NCBI GenBank assembly: GCA_021234155.1
Contig: JAJEKV010000046.1
Coordinates: forward strand, 8,311,012-8,375,011
Direction: 5' to 3'
From: Isoetes taiwanensis
Taxonomy: Eukaryota > Streptophyta > Lycopodiopsida > Isoetales > Isoetaceae
Length of the DNA stretch: 64,000 nucleotides
Position 1 is the stretch's first letter. Each line of letters opens with the position of its first letter. Below, one piece after another: positions 1-10,989 of the stretch. The notes under the pieces are model-generated. The model was not told where the DNA came from and ran no database searches. It was given only the letters and a program-made list of their open reading frames with translations. Position numbers and translations under genes: made by a program.

Positions 1-220
1 GTTGAAGGTTTTGCCAGGAACACCTTCAACATTTTGAAGGTTCTACCGAGATCATTTTCCTGGAATTTGAACTCATGGCCCCCAAAAGAACTAATGAGAC
101 ATCTGAGCATCTTTGAAAGCGGGAGAATCATGAAGCCTCCATTGCGGCACCTCTTTGTGACTATACAGGCAAAATTCAGGTATGCCTTGTCATTCTTCGT
201 TCCTACTTTTGATCCAAGGC
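1..220 (+). other. Left flank of the family A insertion, possible gag N-terminus of family B
   Basis: No complete gene. One frame on the plus strand reads a short start of the type M-A-P-K-R-T, then a stop, and stays open beyond it. This could be the beginning of the gag of the element whose remainder continues at 12659, after the inserted family A element. The bases just left of the LTR (caaggc) resemble those just right of the other LTR (caagc), weakly suggesting a target duplication with an indel. This is inference; no domain is recognisable. Confidence 0.3.
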
Positions 221-370
221 TGTGGCGTTCCGGCAACGATTATGCGCCCGGGGCGTATATACCGCATCGCCAATGCGTCACGCAGCATTACCGCCACTCG
301 TACCGGCGCGGTGCGCTAAGCGTAGTAGTGTGAGTAGCCCTAGGGGCAACTTGTTTAAATATGTGCAACT

Positions 371-512
371 ATTAATGTGCACATTTTCCAATGTACACAT
401 TAATGTGGGCACACATTTCCAAGTGGACACTTCATGCCAAGTGGGCCACACCCATAGGTGCAATTAATGTGCACATTTTCCAATGTACACATTAATGTGG
501 GCACACATTTCC
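371..512 (+). promoter_or_regulatory. Duplicated palindromic motif in the U3 part of the LTR
   Basis: A ~50-bp unit occurs twice, at 371-420 and 463-512. It contains the perfect palindrome AATGTGCACATT and a near-inverse AATGTACACATT. The same pair is kept in the 3' LTR (11142-11191 and 11234-11283). Its place about 110 bp upstream of the TATA-like box suggests an enhancer-type role in element transcription; this is inference. Confidence 0.45.
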
Positions 513-617
513 ATGTGTGCACATTTGGCCACCTAGCCCTTAAAGGCAAGTGGGCCCATTTCCAATTATCCCACATGCCAAAAGGGGATAATTGGAAACC
601 CTAGCCAACCCCCCTTG

Positions 618-627
618 TCTATATAGG
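618..627 (+). promoter_or_regulatory. TATA-like box of the 5' LTR
   Basis: The sequence TCTATATAGG follows a C-rich stretch and is unchanged in the 3' LTR at 11388-11397. It is the best core-promoter candidate for element transcription, which would place the R region downstream of about 650. Confidence 0.5.
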
Positions 628-1904
628 GTAGGAAACCCTAACTAGCCCAATTTTCGATTTTAGGGCTTGAGAACTCTGCTTTTTGGCTGCCTCAGCGATT
701 AAAAACCGCATCCCGAACTCATTTGGGAGAATTGCACCCTTAGTTCCTCTAGATTCGGCGTTTGCCAGGGATGGTCGAGCTCAGCTCAGAGGAGGAGCCT
801 CTCAAGGATCAGGTATTTGGCCAATTAGATAGTCTAAACCCTATTTTAGTCCTAGAATCAGTAGGTTTAGCCTATTAAATTGCCCATAACAGCCCTCTAG
901 ATCTCTAGATAGCAGATTCTAACTAAAGAACCTAACTCTATGTTGTAGATTAGATCTTGTTCTTTAGTTCTTCTGTGATGTATATGGATGATGTATCTCT
1001 ATGAACTCCTTGTATTGGGAAGGGGGGTAGAGACCTAAAGCTTTGTAGTTGATGCTCCTAGAGTAGCCTCTTTAGCACACTGTAGATTCGGCCGTGCACA
1101 AAGAGCCACACCAGGGATGTGGGTGAAGGGCCGACCGCGCAGAGAAGGAGGTTAGGTGTTCGACTCTTGAACGATCCCTATGGTGTGTTAGTGCTACCGG
1201 GGATCATTGTGACTAGGTCTAATGGCTTACCACCGAGTGCGGGTAAGGCATGGGCTCGACACCCGTGAAGTGGTGTACACTTTCCAGTGGGTTCAGTCGA
1301 ATACGGGCAGTGGCCCTCTAGTCACCTTGAGTCAGCATGTAGACCTCTGGAGGGAGCGATCCCTACCTGCCCCATCGGAACTCGGGAGATGAAACCCGTG
1401 AATAGCCCTTTTGGCTATGCATCCCGTGGCGGGCTGCCGAGTCCCGACACTTTCGCAGACCACTCGCAAAGTGTGCAATGGGGAGGGGCGGATGGAGTGG
1501 ACAACCCTAAGCCATGCTCATATGCCGCCCAAATCCATTGCCATGAATTCATGCTGCAATGAACTTCCGAGACCCAAGCCGTCGGCCATCCTTCGAAGTC
1601 CGAGCCTTGGGTAGGATCCCCTATGTGATGTGCCGATCTTTGTCTATGCAGATATGTGGAGGACCATCCTTCGAGATGGTCACATGATGTTGATGTATGT
1701 GCTCTTGACATGTATGTTTACGCCCGCAGCCTAGGTAGGCCCCGAGGAAGGCGGGGTGCAATGACCCTTCCACTCTTCCCATCGAACCCGACACGGTTGC
1801 GGTGTCATGTGGAGGGCCCCGTATTAGCATGGAGCTGGTATGGGAGATGAACTCCTCGTTTGTATACGGTGAGTGCACCGATAATGCAGTAGGGGACGCC
1901 ACGC

Positions 1905-1917
1905 TGGTATCGAGAGC
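1905..1917 (+). other. Primer binding site (initiator Met-tRNA type)
   Basis: The sequence TGGTATCGAGAGC lies immediately after the 5' LTR. It differs from the common plant initiator-Met primer site TGGTATCAGAGC only by a small change at the CGAG step. This fixes the 3' edge of the LTR and the plus orientation of the element. Confidence 0.7.
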
Positions 1918-2165
1918 TATGATCTTGGCGCACGGGGATCGAAAGAATCGACGAAACCCTATAGGGACTAACTCATCTAGACATTCAGGCCTTGGAGATA
2001 AAAGCCCGTGCACAAACCTCGAAAGAAGCGGGGAAAATTTTTTCTCCGGGGTAGAGATAGTAATTATCTAAGATTAAGATAATTAGAGAACATAGGTAAG
2101 ATAGAATAAACAATCGAAATAGCACGTAAGAGACCCTACTAAAATTCAAGCACTTTTTGGCCAAT

Positions 2166-2233
2166 GACTCCAAGAGTGCTCGAGCATGTTAGGTTCAGAC
2201 CTAATGGCCCTTTCGCGCAAGACTCTTAGAGTC
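2166..2233 (+). repeat. Leader hairpin repeat, copy 1
   Basis: The outer arms GACTCCAAGAGT and ACTCTTAGAGTC are near-perfect inverted repeats. An inner pair is built around GTTAGGT and ACCTAA. This copy is the most divergent of four. Confidence 0.7.
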
Positions 2234-2380
2234 GTCACCCCATATAAACCCTAGAACTTGACCTTAGGAACTCTAAATGGTAAGATAAAAGATGAAATCC
2301 CGATCAAAAAAGCTCAAAATAGCTAGAATTGTATGTTAAAACATCGAAAAACATTAAGTACAAGTCACTTTTGAACAGCT

Positions 2381-2452
2381 GACTCCAAGAGTGCGCCAGA
2401 AAGCATAGTTAGGTCCCGACCTAACACCCCTCCCCACAAGACTCTTAGAGTC
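2381..2452 (+). repeat. Leader hairpin repeat, copy 2
   Basis: It has the same outer arms, GACTCCAAGAGT and ACTCTTAGAGTC. The inner palindromic core is GTTAGGTCCCGACCTAAC. It is followed by the run CACCCCTCCCC, shared with copies 3 and 4. Confidence 0.75.
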
Positions 2453-2596
2453 ATCCCCAAAAGTGACCCTTAAAATTGATTATAAATTAATAAAAGGGTC
2501 AAAGTAATGATAGGATCTTGCTTAAAATGCTTAAATTAGTGAGTAACAAAGATGTAAATTGTGTAAATTTGGTGTGTTGGAGCAGAGAAGGCCGAC

Positions 2597-2666
2597 GACT
2601 CCAAGGGTGCGCCCGGAGCATAGTTAGGTCCCAACCTAACACCCCTCCCACAAGACTCTTAGAGCC
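2597..2666 (+). repeat. Leader hairpin repeat, copy 3
   Basis: It carries the same arms with one mismatch in each (GACTCCAAGGGT and ACTCTTAGAGCC) and the core GTTAGGTCCCAACCTAAC. The arms still pair with G-T tolerance. Confidence 0.72.
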
Positions 2667-3378
2667 ATTCAAGAAGCAAAGCACCAAACAAGACCCCAAT
2701 TTCGCCCAAGGCAGGGGGAGAGACTTTTGCCAAAGAAAACCACCAGAAGACTAAATCGACCAAACCCTAAAAATCCAACCCTATAAATTACGGGACATAG
2801 GCTCATTTTTTAGGTTTCTCCCAGGTGCTTCCACGAGCTCCTTCTCATTAGCCGATCTTTTGGCCGCGCTCCAAATCGGGACGCCGTCAGACAATGGCTA
2901 GGACCAAACAAACCGACCAAGAAGCCAAAGAAGGACGATAGGCCCCCAAGTGCTCGTGCTCGGTGAACGAAGCTCAAAGATGCCGACGACAAACCCAAGG
3001 TCGACATGGAGAGAGCGGCCTAGGTATTACAGAATTTGGAGAAGAGGCGAGGAAAGAAGAAAAGGCAAAGAGGAAAGAAGAAAAAGGCAAAGAAGAAAGA
3101 GGAAAAGGCAAAAAGAAGAGAAGAAAGAGCCAAGAGGAAGGAGGAAAGAGAAAGCGAGAATGTAAGTGATGAGGAGGTTGCAGAACCGTAAGACCACCAA
3201 TGGCGGGAACAAAGAACCAAGAACGAGAGAGGACCCCCACCCCAAAGGAAAAAGGGTAATGACTCAAGAACCCCCGAATAAGAAGAGCGAAACCCCTACG
3301 GCCAGATCTATAAACGAGCCAACCGAAGGTGAACAACCCCAACCTCGCCGGAGGAGACCGAGGATATAGCAAAGATCC

Positions 3379-3988
3379 TTGAGGCAACCCTTCTCGAACG
3401 GGAGAATCCTCACGCCAGGCCTCCAACCCTCAACCCAAACAGAGGAAATCCGCGAGGAAGAGCCAATCCCAACTCCAAACACAGTTGAGACACAGATTAA
3501 CCTACCCCCGCCGTTGCCCCCACCATTCTTGGTATGGCAAGAAGCAAAGAAGCTAGATGCAGGGAAGGCAGCCGGCAAGAAAGCAACCAAAACCGCCCGA
3601 GACTCGTACACCTGGTACAAGAAAGAATTAGCAGATTACAAAGTATACAAGAAGATGCACGAAGACTACGCAGCCTATTACGAAGCAAACAGGGTCAAAA
3701 CTGTCGAAGGAGGGAGGCCAACTCGGGAAGCCTTCCAGCTCAAACCCCGGGAGTAACTACAGAACCCCCAAGAAGCCTATGAGGAGATCCCAAGACTCCC
3801 CTTTTGCCAGAGCCTTGCGGGAAATCAAACACTTCCAAAGGAGCTACGGATTCCTCATCCCGAGAGCAGCATTCCAGAGGTTTGTCCGAGAAATCTTGTG
3901 GGAGTTCGACCCCAACAAGCGAGTAACCAACGACATGTTACTCGCTTTACAAGAAGCAAAGCAGAGATGGTGGTTGTGCAAAGACTAA
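3379..3988 (+). pseudogene. Unrecognised leader frame of family A, possibly an extra protein or gag N-terminal part
   Basis: A frame of about 125 residues (3379-3756) is proline- and Glu/Lys-rich in its first half. Its second half is rich in Tyr, Lys and Ala (spacing such as Y-T-W-Y-K-K and A-A-Y-Y-E). A second frame (3779-3988) continues after a stop. I recognise no domain family. Biased codons and position between primer site and gag suggest an N-terminal gag extension or an accessory frame of this element, but a chance frame in purine-rich DNA remains possible. Confidence 0.3.
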
Positions 3989-4222
3989 GATTCATTAGCA
4001 TGCACTCTCCATGCAAAAGAGTCACCCTTCAGCCAAAGGATATGAAACGGCTAAGTACATCAAGCGGAGGGACTAATAGAAGGGAAATTACTTTTTTTTG
4101 TAACTAACAGGGATTATATCGATGTATAAAATTTTGAATAATAAAATATATATAGTTGTTTAAGAATGTACATTCATTAGGCACAAGATTAGTTTTGGAA
4201 CAATTGGAGTAATTTCACCAAT

Positions 4223-4290
4223 GACTCCAAGAGTGCGCCAGAGCATAGTTAGGTCCCAACCTAACACCCCTCCCGCGCACTCTTAGAGCC
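4223..4290 (+). repeat. Leader hairpin repeat, copy 4
   Basis: Arms GACTCCAAGAGT and ACTCTTAGAGCC enclose the core GTTAGGTCCCAACCTAAC. This copy lies about 1.55 kb beyond copy 3, after the weak frames at 3379-3988. Confidence 0.72.
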
Positions 4291-5376
4291 GCCCGAACTT
4301 CCCAAGTTCATAACTTGAGCTAGACATACCCAAATCGACCAAGAAACGGAAGATTTTCCCGGTACAAATGAGAGGCTACTTACACGGGGACACACCATCT
4401 CTGGGACATTGAAGCTTACAAGACTATCGAGGTATGATGTCGGAGGAACTTCCTACACAGGAGGAGGAGTTTATAGCACTTCAGAGCAGATGGGAATAAG
4501 GGGGAAGACAACAAGAGTACTTCAAGGGGAGTCTTCTTCCTCACAAGAACAGATAGCAAAATTCCAAGGGAGAGCCACAAACCCCGACAAGTGTAACTAA
4601 CGCTCTTCCACGATTACAAGGAATTAGTTCAAGTACCAGAGACCAGTATGCATCAAGGCACGGGGGCACCTCAGGGGCACGCGGAGGAGTACGGAGCAAA
4701 GACTCAAATATTACCTTCCGGCCCTAACAGACGGTAGAGTAATAATATTTCACAAGCGCCAGCCCACGGAGAGGAAGTCGCGGCAGATGTCGGTAGCACT
4801 TTTCGAGGATTTGGCATGCACGCACGCCTATCGAAAAAGGTGGACCATGTCATTTTAGTGAAGTTTTGAAAACAGCCTTGGGGTTTTTTCGACTTTTGCA
4901 AGCATACCCACCTTCGACAAGGTAGGTTGGTAAGAAGAGAGCTCATACCTCCCATAGACGGGTGGAAGAGCTAGCATCCGCCATCCGAGGGGGAACAGCA
5001 AGGGATATACTCAGGAACTTGGGAAGTACAGTAGGTACAGCCCAAGTAAAGAAGTTTCTCGAAGACAACCCGTCTTACCGGCGATTTCAAGACTAGTCGA
5101 CTCTTGATCCCTGAGACTTTTTTGTATCGAAATATTATATGATATATGAATGTAAATCCTATTGCACTTTAAATGCTTTGTTGATGTATTTTTTGCCCCA
5201 CAACTATACCAACAAACATAAACAAGGCAAGAGAACAAATGAAACTAATCATATAGCCATGAATTGCTTGTGTATGCAGCTAGAGGCCTAAACGCAGGGG
5301 AACGACAACTGCGAGATCTTATAGAAGAGCAAAACCCCACCTGCACCACCCCCAAGCAAGGAACCTATTTGAAGAT
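4291..5376 (+). other. Family A internal region without recognisable gene
   Basis: Only short, interrupted frames are present. Neither strand shows a conserved domain. Position suggests it is non-coding or eroded sequence of the element between the leader and gag. Confidence 0.4.
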
Positions 5377-6430
5377 ATGGAACCCATGACCCCAGAGGAG
5401 GAGATAGCCCGTGATGAGGACGGACTGGAGCAGATAAAGGCATTACCGTCTCGCAAAAGCGTGAGTGGGTTCGGTGGTGGGCAACGCCGGTTGCGCGAAG
5501 CATCAGCCCGGAGGGCGAGGAAAAGACAAGAAGAGGAGCAAGAGAAGGAGATCCTCCAGCCCGAGGAATCTTCTCCGACTCAAGTTCGAACTCGTGACCG
5601 ACCGAGGAAGAGGAAGAAACGTGCTCGTGAACGAAACAGATGGAAGGCAGAGGAACACCCCGTGATGGACGACAAAGAGACACCTGTGGCCCTCGACTAC
5701 CGTAAGAAGGTAGATTCCGCGACCGGGCAATGTATGGAAGGCCCGAGAACCGAAACAGCTTCGGGGGGAGAACAGTCGATTGGAAGCAGAGGCATGGCGG
5801 GATCTAAAATGAGCGAGTACCGGAAACGCTTATAGCATGAAAGATAAAGACAAAGGCAGAGTTGCAACAGCCAACTTGAAAGGAGCCGCGACGGATTTGG
5901 TGGAAGGGTTATGCAAAGGCACACGGCTTGAGCGGTGGATGCTTGTAAGTTCAAGAAGTTTGCAAAAGCCTTCAAAAGCGCCATTACGTCCCAAGGGAAC
6001 ATAAGTCCAAAGATGATGCGTTAGCTTTTACAGTTGCGCAAGGCAACAAATCAGTCCAGAAATATACAGAGGAATTCATGAGGCTAAGGCCATGTGTGCC
6101 GAAGTTGGGAGAGAAGCATGCAGTAGAAAGCTATATTGAGGGGCTGAATGAGGAGATCCGCAAGCTTGTGAGGGCAATAAACCCTAGGATGCGATGTCGA
6201 AGCGGAATCCAAGGCTATAAGCTTGCGAGGGGGTGGGGACCTCGGAATAGCGCGTAAGCAGCCAGTACTTCGGGGATAAAGGCAAAGGCGACAGGAAGCT
6301 ATAGCCCCAGGGCAGCCAGTCCAGGTCCAGCTAGAGCCCCATATGGTGGGAACCAGGGGAAACAGCAGGAGAAGAAGCAGGTGTCCTTCAAGGACAAGCA
6401 GGAGGGGTCAAACTACTCCAAAGCAGTGCG
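5377..6430 (+). pseudogene. gag remnant of family A
   Basis: The first part (5377-5835) is a highly charged Glu/Arg/Lys-rich frame of 152 residues. From about 6040, with frame changes, the translated pieces resemble the Ty3/gypsy capsid domain: Y-T-E-E-F-M-R-L, then V-E-S-Y-I-E-G-L and E-I-R-K-L-V. Such motifs are typical of the retrotransposon gag family. A Pro/Gly/Gln-rich segment follows and a damaged CX2C-type knuckle near 6500. Several frameshifts and stops make it non-functional. It lies directly upstream of pol in the same orientation. Confidence 0.65.
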
Positions 6431-7100
6431 ATCCTTTGCGTGAGGCAATGCCCAAGGAAAAGAGGCGGGGAGTGCATAGAAAAGCAAGCGTGGTTTCAGT
6501 GCTTCCAGCCGTGCCATAGGGACGACAAACCGCCCCTACGCCATGAGTGCGGCTCTAGCGGAGTTGGGAGATTGGGACGCCCGTCCGACGGACGGCGGCG
6601 GCGAAGAGGCCCGCGACTACATTGGGGTGAGTGTCATATCTTTGCCGCAATAGATACTGAGCAAAGCAAGAGCGCCAAGATAAGGTAATTTCCCACAAAG
6701 AGGGAAGGCCAAGGCCAAGTCCTTCATAGTCTTGATAGACTCGTGAAGCAGCCATAACTTTGCATCCCCGAATGGTTCAAATGTTGAAGTTGAAGCCGCT
6801 AAAGTCAAAGCCAAGACCCGTTGTCTTAGCAAGTGGTGCGATAAAAGAAGGCGTATCGGGCAAGAGAATTAACCGACATCGACTTGCCGGGGATTAATAT
6901 CCGATGAGGGGGGCAGAAGTAATGGGCATTGGCAAGTACGACTTGATCATAGAAATGGAGTACCTTGGGCCAGCGGGGGCCATTATCGATTGTGGAAAGC
7001 GGAAAGTGACCTTCCCAACGCCCACCGGCAAGATCATTGAGATAACGTGTAAGGAAGTTGTTCCCATCATGCGGTGTATGTCTTCTAAGCGGTTGTTCAA
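6431..7100 (+). pseudogene. Nucleocapsid knuckle and protease region of family A, broken
   Basis: Fragments in several frames recall the chromovirus region between gag and RT. There is a Cys/His-rich piece at about 6500-6545, and a later piece (D-L-P-G-I-N-I, then Y-D-L-I-I-E-M at about 6940) that matches the usual end of the aspartic protease. A valine/threonine-rich stretch leads into RT. Stops and frameshifts separate the pieces, so no intact protease can be made. Confidence 0.5.
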
Positions 7101-7967
7101 GTGCATCAAGAGCGGAAAGGGGTGGCATACATCTTCAAGCTTGAGATTAGTGAGCCCGAATCGGAAGGAAGCAAAGAAGACAAGGTGCTCGGCAAGTTTG
7201 CCGGGCAAGTAGCTAAGCTGATCACGGAGTTCCATGATCTCTTTCCAGATGAGATCAAGCAGCTCCCTCCATATAGGGGAGTTGAGTGCGAGATTGCACT
7301 CGAGCCGGGAACAAAGCCAACAAGCAAAGCTCCATATAGAATGACAACGCAGGAGTTGTCGGAGCTAAAGAAGCAGTTGCAGGAGCTGCTGGACCTAGGT
7401 TTCATTAGACCTAGTGTTTCGCCATTTGGAGCGCCCATTCTCTTCGTTAAGAAGAAGGATGGCAGTTTAAGGATGTGCATAGACTATAGGCAGTTGAACA
7501 AGCACACCATTAAGAACAAGTACGCGCTCCCCAGATCAGATGACTTGATGGATCAGCTCCAAGGTGCAAAGATCTTCTCCAAAATCGACTTAAGGTCAGG
7601 TTATCATCAGATCAGGATAAAGGAAGAAGATATCCATAAGACCGCCTTCAGAACGCGGTATGGGCACTATGAGTTCACGGTAATGCCTTTCGGCTTATCG
7701 AATGCCCCCGCAACGTTCATGAGGCTCATGAACGACATCTTCAGGGAGTTTTTAGACACCTTTGTGATTGTTTTCTTTGATGACATTTTGGTGTATAGCA
7801 GATCCCTTGAAGAGCACGTACAACACTTGAGAAGAGTGCTGGAGAAGTTGAAGAGGCACCAGTTGTACGCCAAGTTGTCAAAGTGCCACTTCGCAACAGA
7901 GAAAGTGGAGTATCTAGGTCACGTGATCTCAGCAGAAGGCATCTCGATGGATCCCCGCAAAGATTGA
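7101..7967 (+). CDS. Reverse transcriptase domain of family A chromovirus (open fragment)
   Basis: This is the best-kept part of the element: 288 residues without interruption. Ordered RT motifs are visible. The connection to protease ends in L-P-P-Y-R-G-V-E-C. Then come [44 protein letters not shown] and the catalytic F-F-D-D-I-L-V-Y-S at about residues 226-234. The frame ends near [11 protein letters not shown]. In the family this enzyme copies element RNA into DNA in virus-like particles. The frame breaks after 7967, so only a fragment of pol remains. The first codon is not a natural start, because the domain belongs to a longer polyprotein. Confidence 0.9.
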   Translation: MHQERKGVAYIFKLEISEPESEGSKEDKVLGKFAGQVAKLITEFHDLFPDEIKQLPPYRGVECEIALEPGTKPTSKAPYRMTTQELSELKKQLQELLDLGFIRPSVSPFGAPILFVKKKDGSLRMCIDYRQLNKHTIKNKYALPRSDDLMDQLQGAKIFSKIDLRSGYHQIRIKEEDIHKTAFRTRYGHYEFTVMPFGLSNAPATFMRLMNDIFREFLDTFVIVFFDDILVYSRSLEEHVQHLRRVLEKLKRHQLYAKLSKCHFATEKVEYLGHVISAEGISMDPRKD

Positions 7968-8720
7968 AGCCATTCATTCGCTGGTCGGCTACCGAAGAAT
8001 GTGCACGAGGTCGGAAGTTTTCTGGGTCTAGCAGTGGTACTACAGAAGTTCGTGAAGAACTTTGCTAAGATAGCAGCCGGATAACAGACGACAAGGGCGT
8101 AGAAGGTGAAAGATTGGGTAGAGCATTGGCACAAGAAAGCCCAAAAGGGGTTTGAATTGTTGAAAGAAGCTCGACGACGATACTGCCTTGACCTTGCGGA
8201 CCCGGAGAAAGATAAGCTTGTAGCAACAGATGCGAAAGTAAGATAGCTACAGTGCGCGGCTGCTTATGCAAGAAGAGCGTGTGGTAGCGTATGATTCGTG
8301 AAGATGAACGACGCCGAGACGCTACCAACGCCGACGATCGGGGAGTTGCTTGCGGTTGCTGTGGCATTAAGAATATGGAGGCATTATCTCTTGGGAAGGA
8401 AGTTCCAATTGGATACCCCACCATCGAGCCTCCAATATGTATTCACACAACCACACCTTAATCTGGAGGCGGCAGAGATGGATGGAGTTCCTCAAGAATA
8501 CGACTTTGATATAGTCTACAAGCGGGAAGCTCAATGTGGTAGCGGATGCGCTTTCAAGGCATCCCCCGACAACTACAAATGCATTGCAATGCAATTTCGA
8601 CGATATCCAAATGACGGTAAGAGGATTGAAGAGTCCTTGCCAACGGATGTGGATTTCGTGGAAGTATGGGCAAGCCTTTCTAAGGAGGCTAGAATGAGAT
8701 AAAGAGCGGGAGGCCTTCAA
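7968..8720 (+). pseudogene. RNase H region of family A pol, frameshifted
   Basis: After the RT frame breaks, pieces in other frames continue the usual pol order. These include a stretch with L-L-A-V-A-V-A-L-R-I-W-R-H-Y-L-L-G (8340-8400) and the tether-domain end N-V-V-A-D-A-L-S-R at about 8530-8556, which is diagnostic for the end of Ty3/gypsy RNase H. Multiple frameshifts and stops are present. Confidence 0.65.
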
Positions 8721-9660
8721 GCATTATAAGAAGGAAGGCAACTGTTATACCATAAGAACAAGTTGTGCGTGCGAATCATCGGGTGTAAGGAAATTGATCC
8801 TCCACGACACGCACAACAGCCCAATAGCTGGCCATGGGATTCATGAAAACATATTTCAAAGTGCGCAAGCAGACTATTATTGGCCAGAATGAAGAAGCAA
8901 ATAGCTCGCTACATCAAGGAATGTCGGCTATGCCCGTGATTTAAGGCGGAGCAGACTTCAATTCGGGGGCATTAGAGCCATTAGCGGTGCCAAACGCTAA
9001 GTGGGAGGTAATCGGCATGGACTTCATCGCGGGACTCCCAAGGACAGCAAGAGGGAAGGATGCCTTGATGGTAGTGGTCGACAAGTTGTCTAAGATGGCA
9101 CATTTTGTGCCTTGCGGGGACCACAGATCTGGCCGATGGATACAAAGAAAGCTCTTCACCAAAGAGATCTTCGGGCTTCATGGCATGCCAAGGGAGATCA
9201 TCTCCCGACCGAGGGATCCCGGTTCATGGCGCCTTTTGGCAAGACCTCTTTGCGACAATCCAGCGAAGCTATCCATGAGCACGCGGCATATCATCCTCAG
9301 ACGGATGGCGAGACGGCGGCGGACCAACGGGGATTTTAGAGGACATGCTACTTAAACTATATGCGGAATAAGCAAAGTATGTGGGAAGAATTTATTCACT
9401 TGGTGGAGTTTGCATACAATAGCACCAAGCAGGAATCATCCCAAATGTCGCCGTTTATGATCAATTACGGCTATCAGTGCCTAACTCCAGACACTTGGCA
9501 CAACCCCGTGTCAAAAGTGGAAGTTTCGCAGCAGATGTTGGCGGATATGCAGCAGCTTGTGGAAGAGGTTCGAGGGTATCTGCTAGCAGCAAGAAGTCGA
9601 CAAAAGAGCATCGCCGACAAGCATCGAACAGAAAGTAAGAGAGTTCAAAGTTGGAGATGA
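8721..9660 (+). pseudogene. Integrase of family A, frameshifted
   Basis: The zinc-binding part survives in pieces near 8830-8940, ending in R-Y-I-K-E-C-R-L-C. The catalytic core is visible in frames 8987-9355 and 9112-9339: G-M-D-F-I-A-G-L-P, V-V-V-D-K-L-S-K-M-A-H-F-V-P and A-Y-H-P-Q-T-D-G-E-T-A. A later frame (9361-9660) keeps E-F-A-Y-N-S-T-K-Q-E-S-S-Q-M-S-P-F. Integrase inserts the cDNA into the host genome. At least three frame changes prevent function. Confidence 0.75.
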
Positions 9661-10126
9661 TGTTTGGCTCAAGATCAAGGTGAAGCGGTGGCTTCGGGAT
9701 CGGGGAATTGCAAGAAGCTTGCTCCAAGGTGGGCTGGACCTTTCAGAATAGTCGAGAGAGTAGGTAATCAATCCTACAAGCTAGATTTGCCAGCACACCT
9801 AAAGATTCATAAGGTCTTCCACGTGAGTTTGTTGAAGAAGCATACTCCAAATCCAGACGAAGTCTTGGATTCGCCAACGTTGTTGGAAATGACGGAGGAG
9901 CAGCTGGAAATAGTTCCAGAATTGATTCTTGATAAAGCTTTCAAGAAAACGAGGAGATCGAGAATTTCTCAAAGATTTGGTCAAGTGGAAACACTTACCA
10001 GTGGAAGACGCGACGTGGGTACTTAAGAAAGATTTAGTAAAGCAGTATCCACAGTTTATGGAGCAATGGGACGGCAAGGTCATCTCCGAAGAAATCAGCT
10101 CAGGCATGTCGATTTGTGTATGTTAA
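9661..10126 (+). pseudogene. Integrase C-terminus and chromodomain of family A
   Basis: Frame 9664-10026 has the GPF/Y-type module (R-W-A-G-P-F-R-I-V-E-R-V, then K-I-H-K-V-F-H-V-S-L-L-K-K). After a frameshift near 9955, frame 9929-10126 shows a chromodomain core: R-E-F-L-K-D-L-V-K-W-K-H-L-P-V-E-D-A-T-W. Chromodomains at the pol end define chromoviruses and are thought to guide integration to marked chromatin. The gene is interrupted between the two modules. Confidence 0.8.
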
Positions 10127-10973
10127 TTCTTGTGTAGTTAAGATTAATCTACGCATGCCACCTACGCTTAGTATGGGTCGCATGCGTTGTTACCGATGAT
10201 GGGACCACTACGGTGATCTCTAGGGCGTGGTGTAATGTCAATGTAGGCATGACCGCGTTTCCGCTTGGGCGAGTGGAAGGTAGATTAGAAAGTCTACTTC
10301 TGTCCCACGGAAGTAGACGACCTCGAGAGAAAGGAGGTCATGAAGGAATGCATTGATAGGAAAAGCACCTTTAGCCCCATATATGCTTTGATAGGAGGAA
10401 TCTATCCTTCGCGCCCCCCACGCGAGAAGGATATCCTCCACGCTGGGCAACTAGAGGTGTAGGCATGAGCGGCATATAGGCATATAGGCTTGTCTCATGA
10501 CCATGATGGAAGATTCACCCTCTTCCCTGGCCAGGAGATTAGCCATGCATCCATGTAGATAGGTGGGGTGGTCACCATATAACCAAAATTTTATTTAATA
10601 ATTAAATGGCACTAACGTAGTGTCGACTGCAGAGCCGAGAGAGCTCAGGAGGGCAAGGAGGTCGGGCTACGAAGACTTGCAACACAAATTTTGTTGGAAT
10701 GTGTTGCAAGGAATGAAGAGTACCTCGGACGTTAATTTTAAATTTTGATAGACTTAAGTGTAATGTTAAGTGAATTTTGGAGTAATCTGTTAGTAATATT
10801 GTCAAATGATAAGTTATGTTATAATATAATAATGTGATAATGTCATAAAAATATTACCTTAAGGTAATTTTAATAAATGTGTAGGAATTATGGTAGCGAT
10901 CGTATGTATCAAGTTGTTTGCGAGTTAGGTTGATCCCAAGGTGGGGAGACCCCGATGTCTTGGACGGCATCAT
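10127..10973 (+). other. 3' non-coding region of family A
   Basis: No protein domain is visible between the chromodomain and the 3' LTR. It becomes AT-rich from about 10580. Length and position fit the untranslated 3' part of the element. Confidence 0.55.
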
Positions 10974-10989
10974 TTCAAGGTGGGGAGAA
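10974..10989 (+). other. Polypurine tract before the 3' LTR
   Basis: The purine-rich bases AGGTGGGGAGAA directly precede the TGTGACGTTCC start of the 3' LTR, as expected for the plus-strand primer of reverse transcription. Confidence 0.65.

Larger units (their letters stand above)
221..1903 (+). repeat. 5' LTR of family A
   Basis: This 1.68 kb segment matches 10990-12658 nearly base for base over long blocks, for example the block around 830-1060 against 11570-11810. It starts with TGTGGCGTTCC and ends at GACGCCAC, just before the primer binding site. Differences from the 3' LTR are mostly small indels in GC-rich parts. It contains a TATA-like box and a duplicated palindromic motif near its 5' end. 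Confidence 0.88.
1918..3378 (+). other. Long leader of family A, no gene recognised
   Basis: There is no convincing coding region. The stretch holds three copies of a hairpin motif (2166, 2381, 2597) and a purine-rich A/G tract at about 3030-3165. Open frames over this tract, such as Lys/Arg/Glu-rich ones on the plus strand and Phe/Leu-rich ones on the minus strand, are compositional artefacts. Confidence 0.5.

Noticed and set aside
2974-3426. 150-residue minus-strand Phe/Leu-rich frame
   Set aside because: It is the complement of a purine-rich tract in the element leader; low complexity and no domain.
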